Source: Clostridia bacterium
GTDB lineage: Bacteria; Bacillota; Clostridia; Oscillospirales; CAG-382
DNA length: 8,274 bases
NCBI GenBank assembly: GCA_900757905.1
Contig: CAAEPN010000095.1
Coordinates: 1 to 8,274, forward strand
Direction of reading: 5' to 3'
Shown here: positions 1-6,933 of the stretch, in pieces
Layout of the letters: every line of letters begins with the position of its first letter
Position numbering within the stretch: position 1 is the stretch's first letter
Program-made: the position numbers and the translations under genes
The notes under the pieces: model-generated
Database searches by the model: none
Seen by the model: only the letters and a program-made list of their open reading frames with translations
Told to the model about the DNA's origin: nothing

Positions 1-589
1 CTATCTGCTTGCCAAGTATTCCGAAGCGTATCGCGACTATGCGGAGCTTGAAAAGAAATACAAAGCGGCGCTTGTTAAACTTGACGAAGCCAAAAGCGAC
101 GAAAACGCTTTCTCGGCTATGGTTCTTGACGCACATAAAATGGCTGACGCCATCGTGAGCGACGCCAACGAAAAAGCAAAGGCATTGGTTTCCGAAGCGA
201 CCGAAAAGAAAGCCGCTATCGAAGATTCCATCAACGTCAGCTGCGACAAGATTCTCGCTACTTACCGTGACCATGTCGCCGCCGAACGCGATAAGCTTGC
301 CAAAACCGAAAAGCTTGTCATCGACTTCAAGGAGTCGCTTTATAACGCTTACCGCGAGCATATCGCGGCTATCGATCAGATCCTGCCGGACGAAGACCCG
401 GAAAATGAAAGCATTTCCACTGCTACCGATGAGGAGCTTGTGGACAGCGCACTCGACCTTGCCAGCCAAAAGTACAATGCCGGCGCGGGCGATATCGAGC
501 TTCCGCCGACACGGGGCGATAAAGCGGACAAGTCCGAAAAAAGCGAAGCGGATACCGCCGACAATGCGGACGCTTCCGAAAAGCAATAA
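1..589 (+). CDS. divIVA: DivIVA-family cell division/polarity protein, C-terminal part (5' end outside window)
   Basis: The reading frame is open from base 2 (base 1 is the last base of a cut codon) to TAA at 587-589, giving 195 visible residues without the N-terminus. The visible part is a long, charged, Ala/Glu/Lys-rich helix with coiled-coil character, running from the YAELEKKYKAALVKLDEAK stretch through repeated patterns such as SDANEKAKALVSEA and ending the helical part near AYREHIAAIDQILP. This matches the second coiled coil of DivIVA proteins (SepIVA/GpsB relatives). A polar acidic/Lys tail of about 60 residues follows (PDEDPENES to DNADASEKQ) and looks disordered. DivIVA proteins bind curved membrane through an N-terminal domain and recruit division or pole proteins; that domain lies off the window. 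Location directly upstream of ileS is the known Firmicute arrangement and supports the call. An internal ATG at 119 is not a credible start because the coiled coil continues upstream of it. Confidence 0.88.
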   Translation, partial: YLLAKYSEAYRDYAELEKKYKAALVKLDEAKSDENAFSAMVLDAHKMADAIVSDANEKAKALVSEATEKKAAIEDSINVSCDKILATYRDHVAAERDKLAKTEKLVIDFKESLYNAYREHIAAIDQILPDEDPENESISTATDEELVDSALDLASQKYNAGAGDIELPPTRGDKADKSEKSEADTADNADASEKQ

Positions 590-598
590 GAATGTCGG

Positions 599-632
599 AA
601 TATCGTTAGGGTATTTTTACTCTAACGATATT
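599..632 (+). other. 15-bp stem-loop in the divIVA-ileS spacer (possible terminator, attenuator or processing site)
   Basis: Bases 599-613 pair with 618-632 over 15 positions, fourteen Watson-Crick pairs and one G-U pair (610/621), around a TTTT loop at 614-617. It begins 10 nt after the divIVA stop. The stem is AT-rich and has no T-tract on its 3' side: T633 is followed by GCGCG. It is therefore not a textbook intrinsic terminator in either direction. It could partly terminate the divIVA transcript, protect a 3' end, or be a processing site between divIVA and ileS. The pairing is read directly; the role is inference. Confidence 0.55.
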
Positions 633-685
633 TGCGCGAAAAAATAAAGAACGGCGCGGACTTTCCCGTGCCGCGAACAGTAATT

Positions 686-692
686 AAAGGAG
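686..692 (+). promoter_or_regulatory. Ribosome binding site for ileS
   Basis: AAAGGAG lies 11 nt before ATG 704 and is the best Shine-Dalgarno match in the spacer. It fixes the ileS start at 704 rather than at the in-frame TTG at 632, which sits inside the hairpin arm and has no such site before it. Confidence 0.8.
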
Positions 693-703
693 CAACTTCA
701 ACT

Positions 704-3523
704 ATGCCGAAAGACTATGCAAAAACGCTTAATCTGCCGAAAACAGATTTTTCCATGCGCGCCAATCTTCCGACGCGTGAGCCGGTAACCCAAGAGAAGT
801 GGGAAAAAGAGAATATTTACGGCGAAATGTTAAAGAAAAACGAAGGGCATGACAGCTTTGTGCTGCACGACGGCCCTCCTTTTTCCAACGGCAATATCCA
901 CATGGGTACAGCCATGAATAAGGTCTTAAAGGACTTTATCAACAAATCCAAATCCATGTCCGGCTACTACACGCCGTATATTCCGGGTTGGGATAACCAT
1001 GGTATGCCGATCGAAAGCGCCATCATCAAGCAGAATAAGCTCGACCGCAAAAAGATGAGCATTTCCGAATTCCGCAGCGCCTGCCACCTCTTTGCGCAGA
1101 AATTCGTCGGTATTCAGATGACCTCCTTTAAGCGCCTTGGCGTCCTCGGCGATTGGGATCATCCGTACCTTACCATGAATCCCTCTTTTGAAGCGGAAGA
1201 AGTCAAGGTCTTTGGCGAAATGTATAAAAAGGGGTATATCTATAAAGGCTTGAAGCCGGTTTATTGGTGTCCGTCCGACGAAACGGCGCTTGCCGAAGCG
1301 GAGATCGAATATGCAGAAGATACCTGTAAGTCTATCTACGTTAAGTTTAAGGTTCACGACGATAAGGGCCTGCTTTCGGGACTTTGCGACCTCGACAAGA
1401 CCTACTTCATCATCTGGACGACCACAACATGGACGCTTCCGGGCAACGTTGCTATTGCCGTTCATCCGCGCGAAAGCTATGCGCTGATCAAGGCTTCTAA
1501 CGGTGAATATTATATTACCGCCGAAGCACTTGCCGAAAAGACCATGCACGAGGGCGGTATTGATTCGTATGAGATAATCAAGACCTTTGCCGGCGGCGAA
1601 TTTGAATATATGACGGCTTATCATCCGTTCATCGACCGCGACAGCGTGGTCGTGAACGCCGACTATGTCACTATGGACAGCGGTACAGGCTGCGTCCACA
1701 CTGCGCCCGGCTACGGCGTCGACGACTATTTCACCGGCGTAAGATATAAGCTTGAGATTTTGGTGGCCGTGGACGATAAGGGCTACCAGACCGAAAAGGC
1801 CGGAAAGTTTGCCGGTCTTAAGTACGATGAATCTAACGACGCCATTTTCAAGGATTTGCAGGAATCTGGCGCACTGTTTGCTTTTGAAGAGATCTCCCAC
1901 CAATACCCGCACTGCTGGCGCTGCAAGAATCCGATCATCTTCCGTGCAACGCCGCAATGGTTCTGCTCGGTCGAGGCCTTCAAGGATCAGGCCGTCAAGG
2001 CGTGCGAAAACGTAGACTGGCTGCCCGAATGGGGCGGAAACCGCATGGTGTCCATGATCAAGGAGCGCGCCGATTGGTGTATCTCCCGTCAGAGACACTG
2101 GGGACTTCCGATTCCGGTATTCTATTGCGAGGACTGCGGCAAGGTGGTCTGCACCGATGATACCATCGAATCGGTATCGAAGATCTTCGGCGAAAAAGGC
2201 TCGAACGCTTGGTTCGACCTCGACGCGGCAGAGCTTCTTCCGAATAATTTCGCTTGCCCGCACTGCGGCGGCAAGCACTTTACCAAGGAAACAGACACGC
2301 TCGACGGCTGGTTTGACTCCGGCTCGTCCCACCGTGCGGTCATCAAGGATATCAAGTGGCCGTGCGACTTGTATTTGGAGGGCGCAGACCAATACCGCGG
2401 CTGGTTCCAGTCGTCGCTGTTGACGGCGGTCGGCGCTATGGGACAAGGCGCACCGTATAAACAGGTTCTCACCCATGGTTGGGTCGTGGACGGCGAAGGC
2501 AAGGCTATGCACAAATCCCTCGGCAACTCGGTTTATCCGGAGGATATCATTCCGAAGTACGGCGCAGATCTGCTTCGCCTTTGGGTCGCTTCGAGCGACT
2601 ATCGTGTCGACGTGCGCGTTTCGGACGATATCTTCAAGCAGTTATCCGAAATTTATCGCAAGATCCGCAACACCACGCGTATTTTGCTTGCTAACCTCGG
2701 CAATCCCGAAGAGGACTTCAATCCGGATAAGGATATGGTTGCTTTCTCGGAACTGCTGCCGATCGACAAGTGGATCGTTTCGCGGTTCAATTCTCTTACC
2801 GACCGCGTTCGCAAGGCCTATAACACCTACGAATTCCACCTTATCTATCACGATATGCACAATTTCTGTGCCATCGACCTTTCCAAGCTCTATATCGATA
2901 TCACCAAGGATCGCACTTATGTCGAAAGCAAGAATTCTGCGGCAAGAAGAAGCGCTCAGACGGCCATGTACTACATTCTCTCCGGCTTTACGCGCCTTAT
3001 TGCGCCGATCCTTTCGTATACCGCCGAGGAGATCTGGCAGTTCATGCCGCATGTTGCTTCGGATAACACCCAAAGCGTGTTCTTGAACGATATGCCGGAT
3101 TTTGACGAATCGCTCGCATTCCCAGAAATTACCGAAAAGTATGACAAGCTCTTTGAAATCCGCGACGACGTCATGAAGGCGCTCGAATTGGCCCGTGCTG
3201 AAAAGTGCATCGGCAAGCCGCAGGATGCGGAGGTTATCATCTATGCCAAAGCCGACAGCGACGAAATGAAGTTGTTCGAATCGTTCGGCAATGAGCTTGC
3301 AGACATCTTCATTTGCTCCGGCGTTGAGCTTTCGTCCGACACTCCGGCAGACGGTTCGTTTACCGAGACCGTTTCGGGCATTGCCGTCAAGGTCTTTACA
3401 GCGGACGGCACCAAGTGCGACAGATGTTGGTTCATCCGCAAGGATACCTGCGAGGACGGCGAGGGCGGACATCTCTGCAAGCGCTGCGCGTCGATCGTCA
3501 GCGTGGAATTCCCGGAACTGTAA
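704..3523 (+). CDS. ileS: Isoleucyl-tRNA synthetase (IleRS)
   Basis: Charges tRNA-Ile with isoleucine using ATP, and edits mischarged valine; cytoplasmic class I synthetase. The protein has 939 residues, close to the family's usual 900-950. Landmarks in order: the HIGH-type motif as HMGT at 66-69; the CP1 editing domain with WTTTTWTLPGN at 238-248 and GTGCVHTAPGYGVDD at 327-341; CWRC at 404-407; the WCISRQRHWGLPIP catalytic segment; a Cys-rich insert with C475, C478, C518 and C521; DGWFDSGSSH; the KMSKS-type loop as AMHKS at 601-605; an anticodon-binding helical region; and a C-terminal zinc site with C905, C908, C925 and C928. The C-terminal zinc site and the HWGLPIP/DGWFDSGS context separate it from ValRS and LeuRS. 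ATG 704 is chosen for its AAAGGAG site; an in-frame TTG at 632 would add 24 unlikely residues. The stop overlaps the lspA start by one base. Both class I signatures are variant forms but keep the key K604 and the first His, so the enzyme should be active. Confidence 0.98.
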   Translation: MPKDYAKTLNLPKTDFSMRANLPTREPVTQEKWEKENIYGEMLKKNEGHDSFVLHDGPPFSNGNIHMGTAMNKVLKDFINKSKSMSGYYTPYIPGWDNHGMPIESAIIKQNKLDRKKMSISEFRSACHLFAQKFVGIQMTSFKRLGVLGDWDHPYLTMNPSFEAEEVKVFGEMYKKGYIYKGLKPVYWCPSDETALAEAEIEYAEDTCKSIYVKFKVHDDKGLLSGLCDLDKTYFIIWTTTTWTLPGNVAIAVHPRESYALIKASNGEYYITAEALAEKTMHEGGIDSYEIIKTFAGGEFEYMTAYHPFIDRDSVVVNADYVTMDSGTGCVHTAPGYGVDDYFTGVRYKLEILVAVDDKGYQTEKAGKFAGLKYDESNDAIFKDLQESGALFAFEEISHQYPHCWRCKNPIIFRATPQWFCSVEAFKDQAVKACENVDWLPEWGGNRMVSMIKERADWCISRQRHWGLPIPVFYCEDCGKVVCTDDTIESVSKIFGEKGSNAWFDLDAAELLPNNFACPHCGGKHFTKETDTLDGWFDSGSSHRAVIKDIKWPCDLYLEGADQYRGWFQSSLLTAVGAMGQGAPYKQVLTHGWVVDGEGKAMHKSLGNSVYPEDIIPKYGADLLRLWVASSDYRVDVRVSDDIFKQLSEIYRKIRNTTRILLANLGNPEEDFNPDKDMVAFSELLPIDKWIVSRFNSLTDRVRKAYNTYEFHLIYHDMHNFCAIDLSKLYIDITKDRTYVESKNSAARRSAQTAMYYILSGFTRLIAPILSYTAEEIWQFMPHVASDNTQSVFLNDMPDFDESLAFPEITEKYDKLFEIRDDVMKALELARAEKCIGKPQDAEVIIYAKADSDEMKLFESFGNELADIFICSGVELSSDTPADGSFTETVSGIAVKVFTADGTKCDRCWFIRKDTCEDGEGGHLCKRCASIVSVEFPEL

Positions 3524-4041
3524 TGCCGGTTTTCTTCCTTGTCAGCGCCCTTGTGGCGATACTTGACTTTGTTATCAAATATTTTGTCAGTCACAATATG
3601 ACGGCAGGGCAGTCGATTCCGGTCATTCCCGGAATCCGCCTTACCTATGTGCAGAACCGCGGCGCGGCGTTCGGGTCGTTCAGCGACAGCAGGTGGATTT
3701 TTCTTGTGCTGTCGGTGGCATTGATCATCGTTCTGTCTTATTTCATCGCCTGCAAAAAGGATTATGCGCGCATGGTCTATGTCAGCTTTTCCCTCATGCT
3801 CGGCGGCGGAATCGGCAATATGATCGACCGGCTCACGCTCGGATATGTCATTGACTATATTGACTTTTATCCCATTCCGGCCTGGATTTGGGTGTTTAAT
3901 TTGGCGGACGCGGCTATTTGCGTTGGCGTCGCGCTTTTTGCCGTGTATTTATTTTTCTTTGAAAAAAGAGCGAAAGCGTCAGGAAAAAAGGTCGTTTTTG
4001 ACGACGCACCGAAAAAGACTTCGGGCGGTGCGGAAAAATGA
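3523..4041 (+). CDS. lspA: Lipoprotein signal peptidase (signal peptidase II)
   Basis: Membrane aspartyl protease that cleaves the signal peptide from diacylglyceryl-prolipoproteins. It has 172 residues, usual for LspA. Four hydrophobic segments are visible: about 1-22, 58-77, 84-101 and 122-150. Family motifs: D15 and K19 in the first helix (LDFVIKY), VQNRGAAFG at 43-51, GGGIGNMIDR at 94-103, D111 in YVIDYIDF and D129 in FNLADA. By alignment with the Pseudomonas enzyme, D111 and D129 are the catalytic pair. The basic tail after residue 150, ending KKTSGGAEK, should be cytosolic. The start at 3523 overlaps the ileS stop (TAATG) with only a weak GGA upstream, which suggests translational coupling. 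The in-frame ATG at 3415 would add an Arg-rich polar extension inside ileS and spoil the first membrane helix, so I rejected it. The end overlaps rluD by four bases. Confidence 0.97.
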   Translation: MPVFFLVSALVAILDFVIKYFVSHNMTAGQSIPVIPGIRLTYVQNRGAAFGSFSDSRWIFLVLSVALIIVLSYFIACKKDYARMVYVSFSLMLGGGIGNMIDRLTLGYVIDYIDFYPIPAWIWVFNLADAAICVGVALFAVYLFFFEKRAKASGKKVVFDDAPKKTSGGAEK

Positions 4042-5015
4042 GCGAAAATACTGTTTTTGACTCATTTTCGGAGTTTTCCGAAGAAGGCGCCGACAACGTC
4101 CGTGCAGTCGAATACATTTCCGACGAGGGCGAAAGGCTTGACGCGTCGGTCGCGCGAAATCTTGAGATTACGCGTTCTGCCGCCGCACGCCTTATTGAAG
4201 AGGGCGCGGTGACGTTCGCCGGAAAAACGGCGCTCAAAAAGAGCTTTCGCACTGTTTCCGGCGGTCGAATCTCGGTCGTGCTTCCTCCGGAAAAGCCGTG
4301 TGAAGCGCTGCCGGAGGATATCCCGATCGATATTGTTTATGAGGATGACGACGTGGCCGTTGTCAACAAGCCGCAGGGAATGGTGGTGCATCCGGCGCCC
4401 GGAAATCCCGACGGCACGCTTGTCAATGCCTTGCTCTACCACATGAAAGGGCGGCTTTCGACCATTAACGGCGTGATTCGTCCCGGCATTGTTCACCGTA
4501 TCGACAAGGACACCAGCGGTCTTTTGGCGATTGCCAAAAACGACCGGGCGCACGCGTCTCTTGCCGAACAGATAAAGGCGCATTCGTTTACGCGTGTGTA
4601 TAACGCGGTGGTGCAGGGAACATTCGAACCGACCGAGGGGAGAATCGATCTTCCGATCGGCCGCCACCCGACGCACCGCAAAAAAATGGCGGTGACCGAT
4701 AAAAACTCCAAAAATGCCGTGACCAATTACCGCACGCTTGAGGTATTCAACGGCTGGTCGCTCTGCGAATTTCGCCTTGAGACCGGACGAACCCACCAAA
4801 TACGCGTTCACGCGTCCTACCGCGGCCATCCGATTGCCGGAGACCCGCTGTATGCGCCGAATGCCGGGAAGAACCGGTTCGGTCTTGCCGGTCAGTGTTT
4901 ACACGCGCGCGTGCTTGGTTTTATTCATCCGACAAGCGGCGAATATATGGAATTTTCAAGTCCGCTGCCGCCGTATTTTGAGCATACGCTTGCAGTTTTA
5001 AGACAAACTATGTAA
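4038..5015 (+). CDS. rluD: RluA/RluD-family 23S rRNA pseudouridine synthase
   Basis: Isomerises uridine to pseudouridine in RNA, most likely 23S rRNA. The protein has 325 residues, as expected for RluD. An S4 RNA-binding domain spans about 29-85, with RLDASVA at 33-39 and the GAVTFAGK turn. The catalytic domain follows: VVNKPQGMVVHP at 108-119, the signature HRIDKDTSGLL at 153-163 with catalytic D156, and GRTHQIRVH at 250-258. The signature usually reads HRLD; Ile for Leu is conservative. ATG 4038 overlaps the lspA TGA as ATGA, so translation probably restarts from lspA; the upstream Shine-Dalgarno match is poor. The Bacillus homologue at this locus (ylyB) also sits next to lspA. The exact target uridines cannot be told from sequence, so an RluD-like enzyme with other specificity remains possible. 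Confidence 0.94.
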   Translation: MSENTVFDSFSEFSEEGADNVRAVEYISDEGERLDASVARNLEITRSAAARLIEEGAVTFAGKTALKKSFRTVSGGRISVVLPPEKPCEALPEDIPIDIVYEDDDVAVVNKPQGMVVHPAPGNPDGTLVNALLYHMKGRLSTINGVIRPGIVHRIDKDTSGLLAIAKNDRAHASLAEQIKAHSFTRVYNAVVQGTFEPTEGRIDLPIGRHPTHRKKMAVTDKNSKNAVTNYRTLEVFNGWSLCEFRLETGRTHQIRVHASYRGHPIAGDPLYAPNAGKNRFGLAGQCLHARVLGFIHPTSGEYMEFSSPLPPYFEHTLAVLRQTM

Positions 5016-5021
5016 TTCTTT

Positions 5022-5043
5022 CCGTGCGTCACAGCACGGTTTT
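5022..5043 (+). terminator. Candidate intrinsic terminator after rluD
   Basis: CCGTGC (5022-5027) pairs perfectly with GCACGG (5034-5039) around a 6-base loop and is followed directly by TTTT (5040-5043). A further TTTTT lies at 5050-5054. The hairpin starts 7 nt after the rluD stop. The stem is short and the T-tract is modest, so termination may be partial. It plausibly ends the ileS-lspA-rluD unit. Confidence 0.55.
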
Positions 5044-5055
5044 AGGTAATTTTTC

Positions 5056-5077
5056 GGTATGCGTTTTTTCGCATACC
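5056..5077 (+). other. Perfect 8-bp hairpin with T6 loop upstream of transketolase
   Basis: GGTATGCG (5056-5063) pairs exactly with CGCATACC (5070-5077) around a loop of six T. No T-tract follows on either strand (ACCCC on +). It lies between the candidate rluD terminator and the transketolase ribosome binding site (AAAGGA, 5085-5090). It may be a second terminator element, an mRNA 5' structure or a protein-binding inverted repeat; the sequence does not decide. Confidence 0.45.
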
Positions 5078-5102
5078 ACCCCAGAAAGGAACGGTTAAAC
5101 CG

Positions 5103-5939
5103 ATGGACAAACTACACTTGCAGAAGATCGCGCTTGAGATCCGTAAAGGCGCGCTGACGGCGGTCTATACCGCCGCTTCCGGACATCCGGGCGGCTCGCT
5201 CGGCATTGCGGAGCTGCTTGCATACCTCTACTTTGAGGAAATGCACGTTGACCCCAAAAATCCGAAAGATCCCGACCGCGACCGCTTTGTGCTCTCGAAA
5301 GGACACACGTCGCCGGCGCTGTATGCCGCGCTTGCCGAAAAAGGCTTCTTCCCGAAGGAGGACTTGAAGACCTTCCGTCAGAAGGACAGCTATTTGCAGG
5401 GACATCCCGATATGAAGCATATTCCGGGCGTGGATATGTCCACCGGTTCCTTGGGACAGGGTATTTCCGCTGCCTGCGGTATGGCGCTTTCGGGTAAGAT
5501 ATCCGAAAAGAAGTATCGCGTTTGGACGATCCTCGGCGACGGCGAATGCGAAGAAGGTCAGGTGTGGGAGGCGGCCATGTTCGCTGCGCACTATGGCTTA
5601 AACAATCTGTGCGCGTTTGTGGATTTCAACGGGCTTCAGATCGACGGCGCTGTTACCGAGGTCATGAACCCGACGCCGCTTGATACCAAATTTGCCGCTT
5701 TTGGCTGGAATACCCTTGTCATTGACGGTCATGATTTCGATCAGATCGCGTCGGCCGTCGAAGCCGCAAAGCGTTCCGCAAAGCCGACAGCCGTCATTTG
5801 CAAAACCACCAAGGGCAAGGGCGTTTCCTACATGGAAAATGTCTGCGCTTGGCACGGTTCCGCTCCGAAGACTGAACAGTACGAACAGGGTATGCGCGAA
5901 TTGGAAGAAGCCGAAAAGGCACTTCTCGCGAACGTTTAA
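5103..5939 (+). CDS. tkt: Transketolase, N-terminal (thiamine diphosphate-binding) subunit
   Basis: One half of a split transketolase, which moves two-carbon ketol units between sugar phosphates in the non-oxidative pentose phosphate pathway. At 278 residues it corresponds to the pyrophosphate-binding domain only. Visible motifs: SGHPGGSLG at 26-34 with H28; LSKGH at 64-68 with H68; STGSLGQG at 113-120; and the thiamine diphosphate/metal motif from GDGECEEGQ at 145-153 to VDFNGLQIDG with N176. A typical KTTKGKGVS segment near the end supplies a conserved Lys/Gly loop. The start has AAAGGA at 5085-5090, 12 nt upstream. The C-terminal half follows after 15 nt, so the two should be made together and form one enzyme. 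Related split enzymes include 1-deoxyxylulose-5-phosphate synthase-like and special-sugar transketolases, but the motifs fit ordinary transketolase best. Confidence 0.95.
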   Translation: MDKLHLQKIALEIRKGALTAVYTAASGHPGGSLGIAELLAYLYFEEMHVDPKNPKDPDRDRFVLSKGHTSPALYAALAEKGFFPKEDLKTFRQKDSYLQGHPDMKHIPGVDMSTGSLGQGISAACGMALSGKISEKKYRVWTILGDGECEEGQVWEAAMFAAHYGLNNLCAFVDFNGLQIDGAVTEVMNPTPLDTKFAAFGWNTLVIDGHDFDQIASAVEAAKRSAKPTAVICKTTKGKGVSYMENVCAWHGSAPKTEQYEQGMRELEEAEKALLANV

Positions 5940-5954
5940 GAGAGGAGCAGAACA

Positions 5955-6899
5955 ATGGCAGAAAAAATGGCTACGCGCGAGGCATACGGAAAAGCGCTCG
6001 CGGAATTCGGTGAAACCTATGATTTCGTTGTTTTGGACGCGGACCTTGCGGAAGCGACCAAAACCGGTATTTTTAAGAAAGCGTTCCCGTCGCGGTTCTT
6101 TGACTGCGGTATCGCGGAGGGCAATATGATGTCGGTGGCGGCCGGTATCGCTTCGACCGGCAAAACAGTGTTTGCAAGCTCGTTTGCCATGTTTGCGGCA
6201 GGCCGTGCATTTGAGCAGGTGCGCAACAGCATCGGCTATCCGCACTTAAATGTGAAGATCGGTGCGACCCATGCCGGCATTTCGGTCGGTGAGGACGGCG
6301 CGACCCACCAGTGCCTTGAGGATATTGCACTTATGCGCTCGATTCCCGGTATGACCGTGTTGAACCCGGCCGACGCGACCGAAGCAAGAGCTGTCGTCAA
6401 GGCGGCGCTTGACCACAAAGGCCCGGTTTATATGCGCTTCGGCAGACTTGCCGTTGAGACGATTTTCGATAAGGACACGTTCTCGTTTGAGATCGGCAAA
6501 GGCCAGCTGCTTGCCGATGGAACGGATGTGACCATCGTTTCGACCGGTCTTTGCACGTCTATGGCAATTGCGGCAGTCGAATTGCTCAAAAATGAAGGCA
6601 TTTCGGCACGCCTGGTCAACATGGCGTCCATTAAGCCGATCGACCGCGAAATCCTCGTCGATTCGGCAAAGAAAACGGGTTGTGTGCTGACGGTCGAAGA
6701 ACATAATGTCATCGGCGGTCTCGGCAGCGCCGTCTGTGAAACGCTCTGCGAAACCGTTCCTGTGCCGGTGCTTCGCCACGGTGTGTACGACGTGTTCGGC
6801 AAGAGCGGAAAAGCGGTCGAGTTGCTCGTCGAATTCGGCTTTACGCCCGAAGCGATCGCCGCAAAGGCAAAACAGGCGCTTGCGCTGAAAAAAGGCTAA
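5955..6899 (+). CDS. tkt: Transketolase, C-terminal (pyrimidine-binding and C-terminal domain) subunit
   Basis: Second half of the split transketolase; it supplies the side of the active site that holds the aminopyrimidine ring of thiamine diphosphate. The protein has 314 residues. The pyrimidine domain carries DCGIAEGNMMSVAAG at 50-64, where E55 should be the conserved glutamate that activates the cofactor, then FASSFAMFAAGRAFEQVRN, THAGISVGEDGATHQ at 105-119 (H106 and H118 probably contact substrate), and a PADATEA segment. The C-terminal domain (about 185-314) has the EEHNVIGGLG motif at 248-257. AGGAG at 5943-5947 sits 7 nt before ATG 5955, a strong start. No frameshift is needed to explain the split: the upstream subunit ends at a clean TAA and this one has its own ribosome binding site, as in other clostridial and archaeal split transketolases. 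A dedicated role in a special sugar pathway cannot be excluded. Confidence 0.95.
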   Translation: MAEKMATREAYGKALAEFGETYDFVVLDADLAEATKTGIFKKAFPSRFFDCGIAEGNMMSVAAGIASTGKTVFASSFAMFAAGRAFEQVRNSIGYPHLNVKIGATHAGISVGEDGATHQCLEDIALMRSIPGMTVLNPADATEARAVVKAALDHKGPVYMRFGRLAVETIFDKDTFSFEIGKGQLLADGTDVTIVSTGLCTSMAIAAVELLKNEGISARLVNMASIKPIDREILVDSAKKTGCVLTVEEHNVIGGLGSAVCETLCETVPVPVLRHGVYDVFGKSGKAVELLVEFGFTPEAIAAKAKQALALKKG

Positions 6900-6933
6900 A
6901 ATTAAATATTTACATAACAGAGAGGTTTAAGAC

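Noticed and set aside
632..703. Extending ileS upstream to the in-frame TTG at 632
   Set aside because: It would add 24 residues unlike IleRS N-termini, begin inside a hairpin arm, and ignore the good AAAGGAG site that serves ATG 704.
926..2512. A 528-codon open frame on the - strand, antisense to ileS
   Set aside because: The + strand IleRS is certain over this whole stretch. The - frame has no family motif and no ribosome binding site; it stays open because the sense codons TTA, CTA and TCA are rare in this gene.
2642..3472. A 276-codon - strand open frame over the 3' part of ileS
   Set aside because: It lies wholly inside the conserved IleRS anticodon-binding and zinc-binding region and shows no independent coding signal.
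3415..3522. Extending lspA upstream to the in-frame ATG at 3415
   Set aside because: The extra 36 residues are Arg-rich and overlap the conserved IleRS zinc site; the normal LspA start with a hydrophobic first helix is at 3523.
4062..4829. A 255-codon - strand open frame over rluD
   Set aside because: Shadow of the S4 and catalytic domains of the pseudouridine synthase; no start signal or motif.
4990..5016. A promoter made of TTGCAG (4990-4995) and TGTAAT (5011-5016) for the transketolase genes
   Set aside because: The spacer is only 15 nt, the -35 box matches poorly, and a terminator-like hairpin follows directly. Too weak to list as a feature.
5103..6899. A single transketolase broken by a frameshift or stop
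   Set aside because: Each half has complete domains, a clean stop or start and its own ribosome binding site, as in known two-subunit transketolases.
6880..6908. A promoter for ackA made of TTGCGC (6880-6885) and TAAATA (6903-6908)
   Set aside because: The spacer is 17 nt but both boxes match the consensus in about half the positions, in an AT-rich gap where such matches arise easily.
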